This document shows, piece by piece, positions 44,418 through 55,949 of a stretch of DNA of 64,000 nucleotides. A model generated the notes under the pieces. The model did no database searches. It had not been told where the DNA came from and saw only the letters and a list, made by a program, of their open reading frames with translations. The stretch lies in assembly GCA_002529455.1 (NCBI GenBank), contig NYMS01000020.1, positions 180,983 through 244,982 on the forward strand, written 5' to 3'. A program made the position numbers and the translations under genes. The stretch is from Glycomyces fuscus (GTDB taxonomy: Bacteria > Actinomycetota > Actinomycetes > Streptosporangiales > Streptosporangiaceae). Numbering within the stretch: the first letter of the stretch is position 1; each line of letters starts with the position of its first letter.

Positions 44418-46058
44418 CTACTCCGCCTCGTCCCCGGTGCCGTAGCCCAGGCCGTCGGAGCACGGGTCGGAGGTGGCGTCGCGCCCCGTGCCCGGACGGG
44501 CCGGGCCGTCCTCCGGGGAGGCCTCCGCGACCTCCTCGTCCACCGGCGAGGGAGAGGCGCCGGGCGGGTCCTGGGGGGCGGCGGCCTCGTCGGCCATCGT
44601 CAGGGGCACGGGCCGGTCCTCGCGCACGGCGGTGAACAGCTCCTCGGCCCGGTCCTCGTGCCACAGGACCCGGTTGGGGTTGGAGGGCGCCTGGTACCAG
44701 GGCACGGTGTGGAACTCGATGTCGGCCAGCTCCACGTCCGCCAGGGTCACGGCGATCGACAGCATCCGGTCGAAGGTGAGGGCGCTGTCGGTGGCGCTGT
44801 GCTCGGCCACCGCACGCAGGACGGCGTTCAGCTTGACCGGGTCGGTGATCACGTCGTCGCTGGTCACCTGGTCGGCCAGGGCGGCGAGGAACATCTGCTG
44901 GCGGTCGATGCGGCCGATGTCGCCGCCGTCGCCGATCTCGTAGCGGGCCCGGACGAACGACAGGGCCTCGTCGCCGTCGAGCGTCTGCCGGCCCGCGTCG
45001 AGGTCGAGCTTGGAGCGGCTGTCCTGCATCGGCTCGGGGATGCACATGTCCACGCCGCCGATGCCGTCCACCACGTCCCGGAAGCTCATGAAGCTCAGGT
45101 GCACGAAGTGGTCGACGCGGATGTCGCTGAGCGACTCGACGGTGCGGACCACGCAGGGCGGGCCGCCGTGGTACATCGCGGCGTTGATCATGCCGAAGTA
45201 GCCGTAGGTGCCCTCGGTGTCGCCGTAGGGGTCGCACTGGGGCAGGGCCACCAGGGAGTCGCGGGGGAAGCTGATCACCGACACCCGGTTCTCGGGCGAG
45301 ATGTGCGCCAGCATGATCGAGTCCGACCGCTCGCCCTCGAACTCGGTCGCGTAGGCGGTGGTGCCCTCCTCGTAGCCGTCGGTGCCCATGAAGAGGATGT
45401 TGACGGCGTCGTTGATCCTCTCGGGCCGCTCCTCCTCCCGGAGCAGTCCGTCGATGTCGTACTGGACCATGTCCGAGCGCAGCGAGCGGTAGTAGCCGTA
45501 GGCGGTGCCGACCCCGGCGGCCAGGACGAGGGCCAGGCTCGCGGCGACCCACACCAGGACCCTGCGGGCCCGGCGCCGCCTGGCGGGGGCGGGGGGAGCG
45601 GCGCCCGCGCCGCCCGGACCGGTCCCCGGCGAGGCGTCGCTCCCGGCGGCTCCGGCGGCGGCCTCAGCGGGCTCCGTGGTCCCGGCGTCCTCCTCGCCCC
45701 CGGTGGCGGCTCGGGGCGCCTGCGCCGCGGGGGCCTCCTCGGGCTTGTCGGCCTCCTGGGCCTCCTCAGCCTCACCGGTTTCGGGAGTCACTCCGGTCTC
45801 GGGGGTCGCTCCGACTTCGGCGGCTTCTTCAGCCTTTCCGGCCTCCTCGGCCTCTTCAGACCCTTCGACCTCCTGGGTCTCGTCCGGCTCGTGGGCCCGG
45901 GCGGTCCCGTCGGCCCCGGTTCCGGACGCGGCGGTGTCCCCACCGGCCGCGTCGTCGCCGGTGCTCGCGGGCCCGGAGCGGGGTGCGGAGCCGTCCTCGG
46001 GCCTGTCGTCTGGTGTGTGGTCCTCGCCGGAGGCGGAGGGGTTCTCGTCAGCGGACAT
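44418..46058 (-). CDS. LytR-CpsA-Psr (LCP) family protein
   Basis: A 546-residue membrane protein that probably transfers polyprenyl-phosphate-linked glycopolymers onto peptidoglycan. An acidic, disordered cytoplasmic N-terminus of about 165 residues with E-E-A-E-type repeats precedes one membrane segment near residues 170 to 190. The extracellular LCP domain shows N-I-L-F-M-G-T-D, R-S-D-S-I-M-L, S-F-P-R-D-S-L and later F-V-R-A-R-Y-E-I-G-D-G-G-D-I-G-R-I-D-R-Q-Q, which carry the conserved Arg and Asp residues. The start at 46058 gives M-S-A-D-E-N. The long N-terminal tail is unusual but common in actinomycetes. Confidence 0.88.
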   Translation of the reverse strand: MSADENPSASGEDHTPDDRPEDGSAPRSGPASTGDDAAGGDTAASGTGADGTARAHEPDETQEVEGSEEAEEAGKAEEAAEVGATPETGVTPETGEAEEAQEADKPEEAPAAQAPRAATGGEEDAGTTEPAEAAAGAAGSDASPGTGPGGAGAAPPAPARRRRARRVLVWVAASLALVLAAGVGTAYGYYRSLRSDMVQYDIDGLLREEERPERINDAVNILFMGTDGYEEGTTAYATEFEGERSDSIMLAHISPENRVSVISFPRDSLVALPQCDPYGDTEGTYGYFGMINAAMYHGGPPCVVRTVESLSDIRVDHFVHLSFMSFRDVVDGIGGVDMCIPEPMQDSRSKLDLDAGRQTLDGDEALSFVRARYEIGDGGDIGRIDRQQMFLAALADQVTSDDVITDPVKLNAVLRAVAEHSATDSALTFDRMLSIAVTLADVELADIEFHTVPWYQAPSNPNRVLWHEDRAEELFTAVREDRPVPLTMADEAAAPQDPPGASPSPVDEEVAEASPEDGPARPGTGRDATSDPCSDGLGYGTGDEAE

Positions 46059-46518
46059 CGTGCAATCTCGGTGAGTTCGGGCAGCGGGACGTGCCAACGG
46101 TCGGACGCCGGGCCGGAGGGTCACGCGTCCACGTTCGGGGGAGGGCGGAGAGCGCGCGGAACGCCAGCGGCGGGCGGTCACCGGATCCGGGGCCTCCTGG
46201 GGATTCGGGGGCGGCCCACGGGGCACAGGCAGCACCGGGAAGCGGGTGCGGCCGACGGCACGGAAAACGCGCGCGTGGCAGAGATCCTAGGTCAAGTTCT
46301 CCCGGTCCGCGCGCGCGGGTTGTCCCTGGGCGGGTGGCCCGACCACAATTGCGCCGCACAATTCCCCAGCCCCGTGGTCGTCTCCTGGAGCCTGTCCGCC
46401 TGGCTTTCCCCCGGCGTGTCCGCCTGAAACGCCTCTGACCAGCCCAGCGACGGACAGGCGGACCGCCCGCGTCCCCGGGGACGGGGACACGGGCGGACGC
46501 CGGGGAGGACCAGGAGGG
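46059..46518. other. Upstream region of the LCP gene
   Basis: This holds 460 bases between the LCP gene start and the end of the next minus-strand gene. Short frames exist but none has a credible start and composition. No RNA or repeat was recognised. Confidence 0.4.
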
Positions 46519-47187
46519 TCAGTCGTCCCAGAAGGCGCTGTCCTTCGCGGGCTCCTCCCCGGCAGCGGAGGCGGGGCGCCCGCCCTTCGCCGCGGGCTTG
46601 GCGGGGGTCTTGGCCGCGCTCTTGGCGGGCTTGCGCGCCGGGGCCGCGGGCTTGGCGCCGGTGTGCCGGGGGCGCGGGGTGACCGCGCTCTTGGTGATGG
46701 GCTCGGTGGGACGCGGCGTCTCGCCGGAGTGGATGCTCAGCGCCTCCTCCTCCACGGACAGCATCTTGCGGACCGCGGCGGGCACCTCGGGCAGTTTCTC
46801 GGAGCGCAGGTGCGCGCCGAGCACCTCCAGGGCGTGGTCGCACAGCAGCTGGCGGGCGCGCTCGGACCTGACCCCGCTGAGCTCCTCGATCTCGGGCAGG
46901 GCCCGCTCGCGCAGCAGGCGGATGACGTCGCGCAGCCGGTCCCGCGTCCTGCGGTCGGTCATGGACATGACGGTCAGCTCCGCCTCGGCGAGGAAGCTCT
47001 CCCCGCCGTCCACCGAGTCGCGTTCGGCGATGAAGGCGCTGGTGAGGGTGCGCGCGGAGGCGCGGGAGGAGGTGCGGATGTCGTCGCGTCTGATCAGGCG
47101 GGCCTGGACGGCGGTGACGACGACGCTGGTGACCAGGCTGATCCCGGCACCCAACAGGATCAGTGCGAGAGGGTTCTCTAGGAGCAC
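46519..47187 (-). CDS. Single-pass membrane protein with Lys/Ala/Pro-rich tail
   Basis: A 222-residue protein of unknown function. An N-terminal membrane segment (L-A-L-I-L-L-G-A-G-I-S-L-V-T-S-V-V-V) covers residues 6 to 25. A helical, charged central domain follows, and the last 60 residues are a basic A-K-x-P-A-K-type tail ending in F-W-D-D, similar to tails that bind DNA or acidic polymers. The GTG at 47187 has AAAGG eight bases upstream. No catalytic motif was recognised. Confidence 0.65.
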   Translation of the reverse strand: MLLENPLALILLGAGISLVTSVVVTAVQARLIRRDDIRTSSRASARTLTSAFIAERDSVDGGESFLAEAELTVMSMTDRRTRDRLRDVIRLLRERALPEIEELSGVRSERARQLLCDHALEVLGAHLRSEKLPEVPAAVRKMLSVEEEALSIHSGETPRPTEPITKSAVTPRPRHTGAKPAAPARKPAKSAAKTPAKPAAKGGRPASAAGEEPAKDSAFWDD

Positions 47188-47513
47188 GGCGGGGACCTTT
47201 CCGGGCGGGGGTCCGCACGGGCGCGGCCACGGGGGTGACGGAGGTGTGCGGGGCGGGAGCGGTGCTGGGTGACTATTCGTCACATCGAGGGCGCTTGTCA
47301 AGTGCGGGCGCGGGGCACGAGCGTGTCGTCGCAGGCCAGGTGGGTGGGAGCGTGGGCACGGCTCGGTCGGGGGCCGGGGCGGTCGTCGGAGGGGACCACG
47401 GCCCCTCCCGTGCGAGGATGCCCGGTCGGGCGGAGAGCTAACGTCCCCGTCCGCGGCCTGTGGACGGGGACGGGGGCGCCCGGCCCTCCCTCCGGTGCCG
47501 CGCGCGGGCCCGC
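47188..47513. other. Intergenic region, nothing recognised
   Basis: This lies between the ROK regulator gene end and the membrane protein gene start on the same strand. It should contain the membrane protein promoter. No gene, repeat or terminator could be supported. Confidence 0.35.
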
Positions 47514-48701
47514 TCAGCCCGCCAGGAGCTTGTTCACCGCGTCCGGCGACAGGATCTCCTCGGTCACCATGGCCGCGCAGCCGCGCACGCCCGCGTCGTC
47601 CCACAGGGAACTGGACACGATGCGCAGCTGCCGGGTGGCCAGGGCGGTGCACTGCTGGAACACCACCTCGCGCACGCCCGCCACCAGGTGGTCGTAGGCC
47701 TCCGCCAGATCGCCGCCCAGCACGATCACCTCGGGGTTGAGCAGGTTCACCGCCCCCGCGAGCGCCTCGCCCAACCGCCGCCCGGCCTCCCGGACCAGGG
47801 TGACGGCCACCGGGTCGCCCCCCGAGGCCAGCGCCACCAGGTCCTTGAGCGTCTCCGCCCCGCACCCCTGTTCCGCGGCGCTCTCCAGCAGCCGCCGCCC
47901 GCCCGCGACCGCCTCCAGGCAGTCGGTGTTGCCGCAGCGGCACGGCAGCCCCGCGGCACCGCGCACCGGGATGTGCCCGATCTCCCCGGCGGCGCCCAGC
48001 GAGCCGCGCAGCAGCCGTCCGCCGGACAGCAGGCCCGCGCCGATCCCGGTGGAGGCCTTCACGAACACCATGTCGTCGGGGTGCCCGTGCCCGCCCGCGA
48101 TGTGCTCGCCGAGCGCCATCACGTTCACGTCGTTGTCGACCATCACCGGCACGGGGAAGCGCTCGGCGACCAGCGGGGCCAGTGCCACGCCCGCCCACTT
48201 GCCGAGGAAGGGGCGGTCGTCGGCGCGGCCCGCGTGGAACTCGACGGTGCCGGGCAGGCCGATGCCCACGCCGCGCACGTCACCGGGGTCGCGGCCGAGC
48301 GAGGCGATCTGCTCCGACCAGGTGTCCAGCAGCCAGGGCAGGGTGGCGTCGGGGCCCTGCTCCATCGCGGGCGAGCCCGGCGTCCGCACGAGGACCTCGC
48401 CGTCGAGGTCGCACACGGCGGCCTGGCTGCGGACCATGCCCAGGGCGCTGGTGAGGATGAGGCCGCTGGCGGCGTTGAACTCCAGCAGGGTGGGCGGCCG
48501 TCCGCCGCTGGAGACCGCGCCCGAGCCCTCGGTGACGAGCCCGCCGCTGATCAGCTCGGTCACCCGCAGGGCGACGGAGGGGCGGGACAGGCCCGTGACC
48601 CGGCCGATCTCGGAGCGGCTGGTCGCGGTTCCGGAGCGGATGAGCTCCAGGATGTGGCCGCTGGTGGCAGCAGAGGAGAGGCGTCCGGGGGTTCTGGCCA
48701 T
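47514..48701 (-). CDS. ROK-family transcriptional regulator
   Basis: A 395-residue repressor-type ROK protein. The N-terminal winged helix includes T-S-R-S-E-I-G-R-V-T-G-L-S-R-P-S-V. The sugar-kinase-like domain has G-I-G-L-P-G-T-V, D-N-D-V-N-V and G-E-I-G-H-I-P-V, and the zinc motif C-R-C-G-N-T-D-C-L-E. It is divergent from zwf-edd-eda and probably represses that operon until a sugar or sugar phosphate binds. This regulatory link is inferred from position. Confidence 0.87.
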   Translation of the reverse strand: MARTPGRLSSAATSGHILELIRSGTATSRSEIGRVTGLSRPSVALRVTELISGGLVTEGSGAVSSGGRPPTLLEFNAASGLILTSALGMVRSQAAVCDLDGEVLVRTPGSPAMEQGPDATLPWLLDTWSEQIASLGRDPGDVRGVGIGLPGTVEFHAGRADDRPFLGKWAGVALAPLVAERFPVPVMVDNDVNVMALGEHIAGGHGHPDDMVFVKASTGIGAGLLSGGRLLRGSLGAAGEIGHIPVRGAAGLPCRCGNTDCLEAVAGGRRLLESAAEQGCGAETLKDLVALASGGDPVAVTLVREAGRRLGEALAGAVNLLNPEVIVLGGDLAEAYDHLVAGVREVVFQQCTALATRQLRIVSSSLWDDAGVRGCAAMVTEEILSPDAVNKLLAG

Positions 48702-48911
48702 ATCTCATTCAACCATGAGGTTACGACTGGAAGGCTGAGAGGTTATGTAAATAATTGTTCTCAAGTGTGCTTGGTTTTTTACCATAGTCGGCCTTAGGCT
48801 CGAAGAGCCGGACCTCCCGCGCGTCCGCGCCGCTCCCCCCACTCCCCCCGCCTGCGCCACACTCCGCCCCCCGCTCCCCATCCCCTTCCCTCCCGCTGGA
48901 GCAGACCGAAG
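48702..48911. promoter_or_regulatory. Divergent control region of ROK gene and zwf operon
   Basis: The region contains an unusual AT-rich stretch around 48720 to 48790 with TTATGTAAATAATTG, a candidate promoter or operator for the ROK protein. No exact palindrome was assigned. Confidence 0.4.
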
Positions 48912-52198
<3,287 letters not shown>

Positions 52199-52286
52199 CC
52201 CGCCGAACCGGGCGCGCCGGGGGACCGGCCCTCGCGGCCGCGGCGCGCCCACCCCAGACCTTCGACCGATCCTGGAGAGACACGAC

Positions 52287-52919
52287 ATGACGACGAACCC
52301 CCGTTCGGGTGCCGACATCCTCGACCTGGCCCCGGTGATGCCGGTGGTGGTCGTCTCGGATGCCGGGTCCGCCGTGCCGCTGGCCCGCGCGCTGGTGGCG
52401 GGCGGCCTGCCGGGCATCGAGGTGACCCTGCGGACCCCGGCCGCGCTGGAGGCCATCGCGCGGATCGCCGCCGAGGTGCCCGATGCCGTGGTCGGCGCGG
52501 GCACCGTGACCACCCCCGACCAGGCGGACGCGGCCGCCAGGGCGGGAGCGCGCTTCCTGGTCAGCCCGGGGTGCACCGGCGGACTGGCGTCGGCCATGGC
52601 CGACACGGGCCTGCCCTTCCTGCCCGGCGTGGGCACCGTGTCCGAGGCCCTGGCGCTGCTGGAGCGGGGGGTGTCGGAGATGAAGTTCTTCCCGGCCGAG
52701 GCCTCGGGCGGCGCCGCGTTCCTGAAGTCCCTGGCGGGCCCCCTGCCCCAGGTGCGCTTCTGCCCGACCGGCGGGATCACCGCGGAGTCGGCCCCCTCCT
52801 ACCTCGCCCTGCCCAACGTGGGCTGCGTGGGCGGCAGCTGGCTGACCCCGGCCGACCTGGTGGCGGCGGGGGAGTGGGAGCGGATCACCGGCCTGGCCCG
52901 GGACGCCGCGGCCCTCTAG
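52287..52919 (+). CDS. eda: KDPG aldolase (Eda)
   Basis: A 210-residue class I aldolase that splits 2-keto-3-deoxy-6-phosphogluconate into pyruvate and glyceraldehyde 3-phosphate. The catalytic Glu is in G-I-E-V-T-L-R-T, the Schiff-base Lys in E-M-K-F-F-P-A-E, and G-A-G-T-V and S-P-G-C are conserved. The ATG at 52287 has GGAGAG upstream. With zwf and edd it gives a complete Entner-Doudoroff route. Confidence 0.93.
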   Translation: MTTNPRSGADILDLAPVMPVVVVSDAGSAVPLARALVAGGLPGIEVTLRTPAALEAIARIAAEVPDAVVGAGTVTTPDQADAAARAGARFLVSPGCTGGLASAMADTGLPFLPGVGTVSEALALLERGVSEMKFFPAEASGGAAFLKSLAGPLPQVRFCPTGGITAESAPSYLALPNVGCVGGSWLTPADLVAAGEWERITGLARDAAAL

Positions 52920-52930
52920 GGCGGTCCCGC

Positions 52931-52957
52931 GCCCCCGGTCCCGGTGGGGCCGGGGGC
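52931..52957. terminator. Hairpin between convergent eda and ABC permease genes
   Basis: GCCCCCGG and CCGGGGGC arms enclose an 11-base loop a few bases after the eda stop. It may terminate transcription from both sides. Confidence 0.55.
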
Positions 52958-52980
52958 ACGGCGCCGCGAGCGGCCCGCCC

Positions 52981-53838
52981 CTACTCCGAGTCGCCGAACC
53001 TGACCACCGTGAGCCAGACCAGCAGGACGCCCACCCCCGCCACGAGGGCGACCTCCGCCGCCCAGGGGATCTGCCAGCCGAACCACGTGATGCCGGGGTT
53101 GAACAGCGCCTCGGTCGCCGGTGAGGTGTCCAGGTGGGCGAAGACCGCCTGGCGCATGGGGTCGACGACGTAGGTGATGGGGTTGACCAGCGTGATCGCG
53201 GTGAGCCAGGAGGGGAGGTTGCCGATGGGGAACATGGCGCCCGACAGCAGGACCAGGGGCGAGATGACCAGCTGGGCCATGCCCATGAACGCCTCGCTGC
53301 CCCGGACCGAGATCGCGATGAGGACGCCCACCGCCGACGCCGTCAGCGCCACCAGGAAGGTGAGCCCGAACAGGGTGAGCATGAGCCCCGGCGCGTAGGG
53401 AACCCCTGCCAGCCCCGCCACCGCGAGGATGATGCTGGCCTGGATGGTCGCCAGGACCGCGCCCGAGAGGATCTTGCCCAGGATCAGCGCGGAGCGCTTG
53501 GCCGGGGCGACGAGCATCCCGCGCAGGAAGCCGACCTCCCGGTCGGTGACGATGGTCGCCGCGGCGGACACCGCCGTCCCGATGACGGTCATGACGACCA
53601 CGCCCGGGAACATCACGGCGGTCAGCGGGAGGTCGTCCTCGCCCCTCGGGATGAGTGATCCGAAGCCCACCCCGATGACGAACAGCCACATCACCGACTG
53701 GAGCAGCATCGCCACGCCCCGGCTGACGTCGTGGACGAAGCGGAAGAGGTCGCGCTTGAGCACGACCCTGACCGTGCGCAGGTCGTGGCCGAGGCCGAAG
53801 GGCGAGGTGGGGAGCGGGCGCTGTCGCGTGGCCGTCAT
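52981..53838 (-). CDS. ABC-2 type transporter permease
   Basis: A 285-residue permease with six hydrophobic segments and the ABC-2 features: T-D-R-E-V-G-F-L-R-G-M-L-V-A-P near residue 115 and S-P-L-V-L-L-S-G-A-M-F-P-I near residue 200, then N-P-I-T-Y-V-V-D. This DrrB-like type exports drugs or peptides with a separate ATPase, most likely the one encoded at 55.95 kb on the other strand. It is the second gene after a GNAT gene on the minus strand and probably exports the lanthipeptide. Confidence 0.88.
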   Translation of the reverse strand: MTATRQRPLPTSPFGLGHDLRTVRVVLKRDLFRFVHDVSRGVAMLLQSVMWLFVIGVGFGSLIPRGEDDLPLTAVMFPGVVVMTVIGTAVSAAATIVTDREVGFLRGMLVAPAKRSALILGKILSGAVLATIQASIILAVAGLAGVPYAPGLMLTLFGLTFLVALTASAVGVLIAISVRGSEAFMGMAQLVISPLVLLSGAMFPIGNLPSWLTAITLVNPITYVVDPMRQAVFAHLDTSPATEALFNPGITWFGWQIPWAAEVALVAGVGVLLVWLTVVRFGDSE

Positions 53839-53891
53839 GGGGTCCTTGTCCTTGGTCGTGGTGGTGCGGGGGAGGCCGGTCCGGTCGCCCG

Positions 53892-54494
53892 TCACTCGGT
53901 CCAGACCGGTGCGGAGCCGATCCCCACCGGGCCGTCGTCCCGCCGCGACCGGCCCCCGGTGATGCGCGCGAGCAGCCGGGCCCCCGTCCGGAGCCAGTCG
54001 TCCCGGGAGACCGAGTAGTAGTGCAGGTCCCACAGCCGGCCCCGGAAGTAGACGTGGCCGGGGAGCGTCGCCTCCCTGGGGGTGGCGAACAGCGCCGAAC
54101 CGAAGTGCATGAGGCTCGCGTCCGTGGTCAGCGCGTACACCTTCCTGATGTCGTCCCAGCGCGCGAACGCGTAGTTGACGAGGAGCATCATGGACTCGGC
54201 GCCGACCCCCACGGCGATTCCGTCCGGGTCCATGAAGATGCCGATCTTCACGTGCCCGGCGGGGCTGCGCTCGCGGACCGAGGCGAACCCCAGGACCTCG
54301 CCGCCTCCGGCGGCCTCGATCTGGAGCACCGTGACGTCCGAGCCGTCCACGGCCCTGAAGGACGACGCGAAACTGTCCCGGGCCGGGAGCGTCTCTATCC
54401 CGAGTTTCAGCAGCAGCCGGTACAGCTCGAGGACGTTGTCCTCCCCGATGGGGCGGAACCGGACACGGGGGGTTTCGAGGTGGAGGGAGATCAT
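53892..54494 (-). CDS. GNAT acyltransferase A1, lanthipeptide cluster
   Basis: A 200-residue RimJ-like GNAT protein. The acyl-CoA-binding region is G-V-G-A-E-S-M-M-L-L-V-N-Y-A-F near residue 110, followed by R-K-V-Y-A-L-T-T-D-A and the C-terminal G-R-L-W-D-L-H-Y-Y-S-V-S. It is clearly paralogous to the protein at 61502 to 62083. It is divergent from lanA1. The precursors contain no Lys, so it may acylate a peptide N-terminus or an attached aminosugar. The acyl donor is unknown. The ATG at 54494 is chosen because both paralogues then start the same way (H-L-E-T-P-R). Confidence 0.8.
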   Translation of the reverse strand: MISLHLETPRVRFRPIGEDNVLELYRLLLKLGIETLPARDSFASSFRAVDGSDVTVLQIEAAGGGEVLGFASVRERSPAGHVKIGIFMDPDGIAVGVGAESMMLLVNYAFARWDDIRKVYALTTDASLMHFGSALFATPREATLPGHVYFRGRLWDLHYYSVSRDDWLRTGARLLARITGGRSRRDDGPVGIGSAPVWTE

Positions 54495-54573
54495 CGCCGA
54501 CTGCCCTGGCCTTCCGTGGGTCGTCGGGCGCACAGCCCGCGGGAGAGGTCATCCTCGCACGCGGCCCCTGTTT

Positions 54574-54587
54574 TGGGAGCGCTCCCA
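54574..54587. promoter_or_regulatory. CebR-like operator
   Basis: TGGGAGCGCTCCCA is a perfect 14-base palindrome identical to the known binding site of CebR, the LacI-family cello-oligosaccharide repressor of Streptomyces. It lies 80 bases upstream of GNAT-A1 and 223 bases upstream of lanA1. No lacI-type gene is present in the window. Confidence 0.6.
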
Positions 54588-54701
54588 TGCGCTGGCCTGC
54601 GCAGAGGGGCGGAGAAAGGCGCCCGAGCGCCTCCGTGCGAAAGCGCGCGAAAGGCCGGTGTCCGCCCCCGGGGAGGCGCCGGGTCCGCGGCGCGCGTAAA
54701 C

Positions 54702-54717
54702 GTCCCGCCGGCGGGAC
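54702..54717. promoter_or_regulatory. Cluster palindrome, copy 1
   Basis: GTCCCGCCGGCGGGAC is a perfect 16-base palindrome 22 bases upstream of the lanA1 -35 element. An identical copy occurs at 62138 to 62153 upstream of lanA3. Confidence 0.7.
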
Positions 54718-54738
54718 GTGAGGTTCCGTGCTTTTTCC

Positions 54739-54767
54739 TTGCACCTGCGGAAATTCTCACCTAGGTT
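54739..54767 (+). promoter_or_regulatory. Predicted lanA1 promoter
   Basis: TTGCAC, 17 bases, TAGGTT. The following CCTAGGTTCTG context is shared with the lanA3 promoter. The lanA1 ATG is 43 bases downstream. Confidence 0.6.
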
Positions 54768-54809
54768 CTGGCGCGTCCTGTCGGAAACGCATCCGAGAAA
54801 GGCGGAACC

Positions 54810-54932
54810 ATGACCATTTCCGATGTCCTCTCCCTCCAGTCCCTGGGTGTGGGGCTGGAGGCCGAGACCCTCCTCAACAGCGGACTGAGCTATATCGGTT
54901 GCAGCGGCGACGTCATCGTCAGGCCCGCCTGA
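54810..54932 (+). CDS. Class III lanthipeptide precursor LanA1
   Basis: A peptide of 40 residues. The leader contains S-D-V-L-S-L-Q, the hydrophobic-L-x-L-Q motif recognised by class III synthetases. The core N-S-G-L-S-Y-I-G-C-S-G-D-V-I-V-R-P-A includes S-x2-S-x3-C, the pattern from which LanKC enzymes form labionin or lanthionine/Dha products. The A-A-G-G ribosome-binding site is seven bases upstream. Cleavage before N-S or T-L-L is a guess. It differs from LanA2 mainly in the middle of the leader. Confidence 0.88.
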   Translation: MTISDVLSLQSLGVGLEAETLLNSGLSYIGCSGDVIVRPA

Positions 54933-55021
54933 CGCCTGGCGCCCCATGCGGGAGGGGGGTTCCGCCGATGATCCCACCAAAGGAGGACGAGAGCCCCTCC
55001 GGCGAAGCGCGGATTCCTCTC

Positions 55022-55050
55022 TTGTGGGCGGTCGCGGGTTCTTCTATGTT
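55022..55050 (+). promoter_or_regulatory. Predicted lanA2 promoter
   Basis: TTGTGG, 17 bases, TATGTT, 46 bases before the lanA2 start. It resembles the lanA1 and lanA3 promoters in spacing and -10 form. Confidence 0.55.
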
Positions 55051-55095
55051 CCTTTCGTGCCGGCACTGACGTCCATTCTCTTTCGAGGAGGGAAC

Positions 55096-55218
55096 ATGAC
55101 CCTTTCTGACGTTCTCGATCTGCAGAGGTTCGAGATCGTTGTCGACGAGAGCGCCATGCTGAACAGCGGCCTCAGCCTCGTCGGTTGCAGCGGTGACGTG
55201 ATCGTCCGCCCGGCGTAG
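55096..55218 (+). CDS. Class III lanthipeptide precursor LanA2
   Basis: A peptide of 40 residues with leader S-D-V-L-D-L-Q and core N-S-G-L-S-L-V-G-C-S-G-D-V-I-V-R-P-A, again with S-x2-S-x3-C. Compared with LanA1, Tyr-Ile is replaced by Leu-Val and the tail after Cys is identical. It has its own promoter and a GGAGG ribosome-binding site. It is probably processed by the LanKC at 58921 to 61440. Confidence 0.88.
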   Translation: MTLSDVLDLQRFEIVVDESAMLNSGLSLVGCSGDVIVRPA

Positions 55219-55227
55219 TCCCCCGAC

Positions 55228-55265
55228 GGGAGCGCCGGGGAGGTGTCCTCCTCCGCGGCGCTCCC
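55228..55265 (+). terminator. Hairpin between lanA2 and GNAT-B1
   Basis: GGGAGCGCCG and CGGCGCTCCC, perfect 10-base arms, enclose a loop that can itself pair (GGAGG/CCTCC). It could reduce transcription into the downstream enzyme genes relative to lanA2. Confidence 0.55.
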
Positions 55266-55315
55266 CCCGACGTCCGGCCGGGCGCGACGGCCCGGCCCGG
55301 GAGAGGCCGTATCCG

Positions 55316-55873
55316 ATGATCTTCCCCCACACCGTCTCCGCCGACGCGGTACTCGTCCCCACCGACACCAGGAGGGGTGGCAGGGTGTACGACGAACTCG
55401 TCGGGCACGGCGTGGCCGGGGTGCCCGGCCGCGAGGTGTTCGAGGCCCTGTGGCCGGGTGTGTACGACCACGTCGGCGCGCAGTTCCTCGTGCGGGTCCC
55501 GGACTCCGGGCGCGTCGCGGGCTACGCCTCCCTGCACGGGTTCAACTTCCAGGCGCGTCACGGCTGCTGCTCCCTGGCGGCGGACGAGGCGGCCCTGGGT
55601 CCGCGGGGCGCCACCGACGCCCACGCGCTCACCGTCAACTACGCGTTCTCCATGTGGAACCTCAGGAAGCTCTACCTGTGGACCCTGGAGGAGGACCCCG
55701 CCGCGCTGCGCCGCACCGGGGCCGAGGTCCGGCTGGAGGGCTCCCTGCCCGAGTACGTGCTCGCCGGGGGCGCGCTGCACACGGCCCGCGTCTTCGCGGT
55801 CTACCGGGACGCGTGGGAGCGGACCGGGGTCGGCTTCGTCGACGGGCGCGCCGGGCAGGCGGACCCCGCGTGA
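55316..55873 (+). CDS. GNAT acyltransferase B1, lanthipeptide cluster
   Basis: A 185-residue GNAT-like protein of a second type, paralogous to the protein at 62441 to 63004. Conserved segments are F-P-H near the start, A-Q-F-L-V near residue 60, A-H-A-L-T-V-N-Y-A-F-S-M-W-N-L-R-K-L-Y near residue 105 and A-V-Y-R-D-A-W near residue 165. The N-Y-A-F-x2-W-x2-R-K-x-Y core is shared with the A-type proteins, so A and B are distant homologues and may form heterodimers. It follows lanA2 and precedes the ABC ATPase gene. Confidence 0.75.
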   Translation: MIFPHTVSADAVLVPTDTRRGGRVYDELVGHGVAGVPGREVFEALWPGVYDHVGAQFLVRVPDSGRVAGYASLHGFNFQARHGCCSLAADEAALGPRGATDAHALTVNYAFSMWNLRKLYLWTLEEDPAALRRTGAEVRLEGSLPEYVLAGGALHTARVFAVYRDAWERTGVGFVDGRAGQADPA

Positions 55874-55949
55874 GGGCTCCGGCCCGCGGGGGCCGGGGCG
55901 CCCGCGTCCGCGCGCGCCCGACACGGGGCGCCCTACGTACGGAGGACTG

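Larger units (their letters stand above)
54495..54809. promoter_or_regulatory. Divergent control region GNAT-A1 / lanA1
   Basis: This control region of 315 bases contains TGGGAGCGCTCCCA (54574 to 54587), GTCCCGCCGGCGGGAC (54702 to 54717) and a promoter for lanA1, listed separately. The layout is repeated upstream of lanA3. Confidence 0.7.

Noticed and set aside
46287..46490. 67-residue minus-strand frame upstream of the LCP gene
   Set aside because: It has no ribosome-binding site, no recognisable motif and composition like other chance frames.
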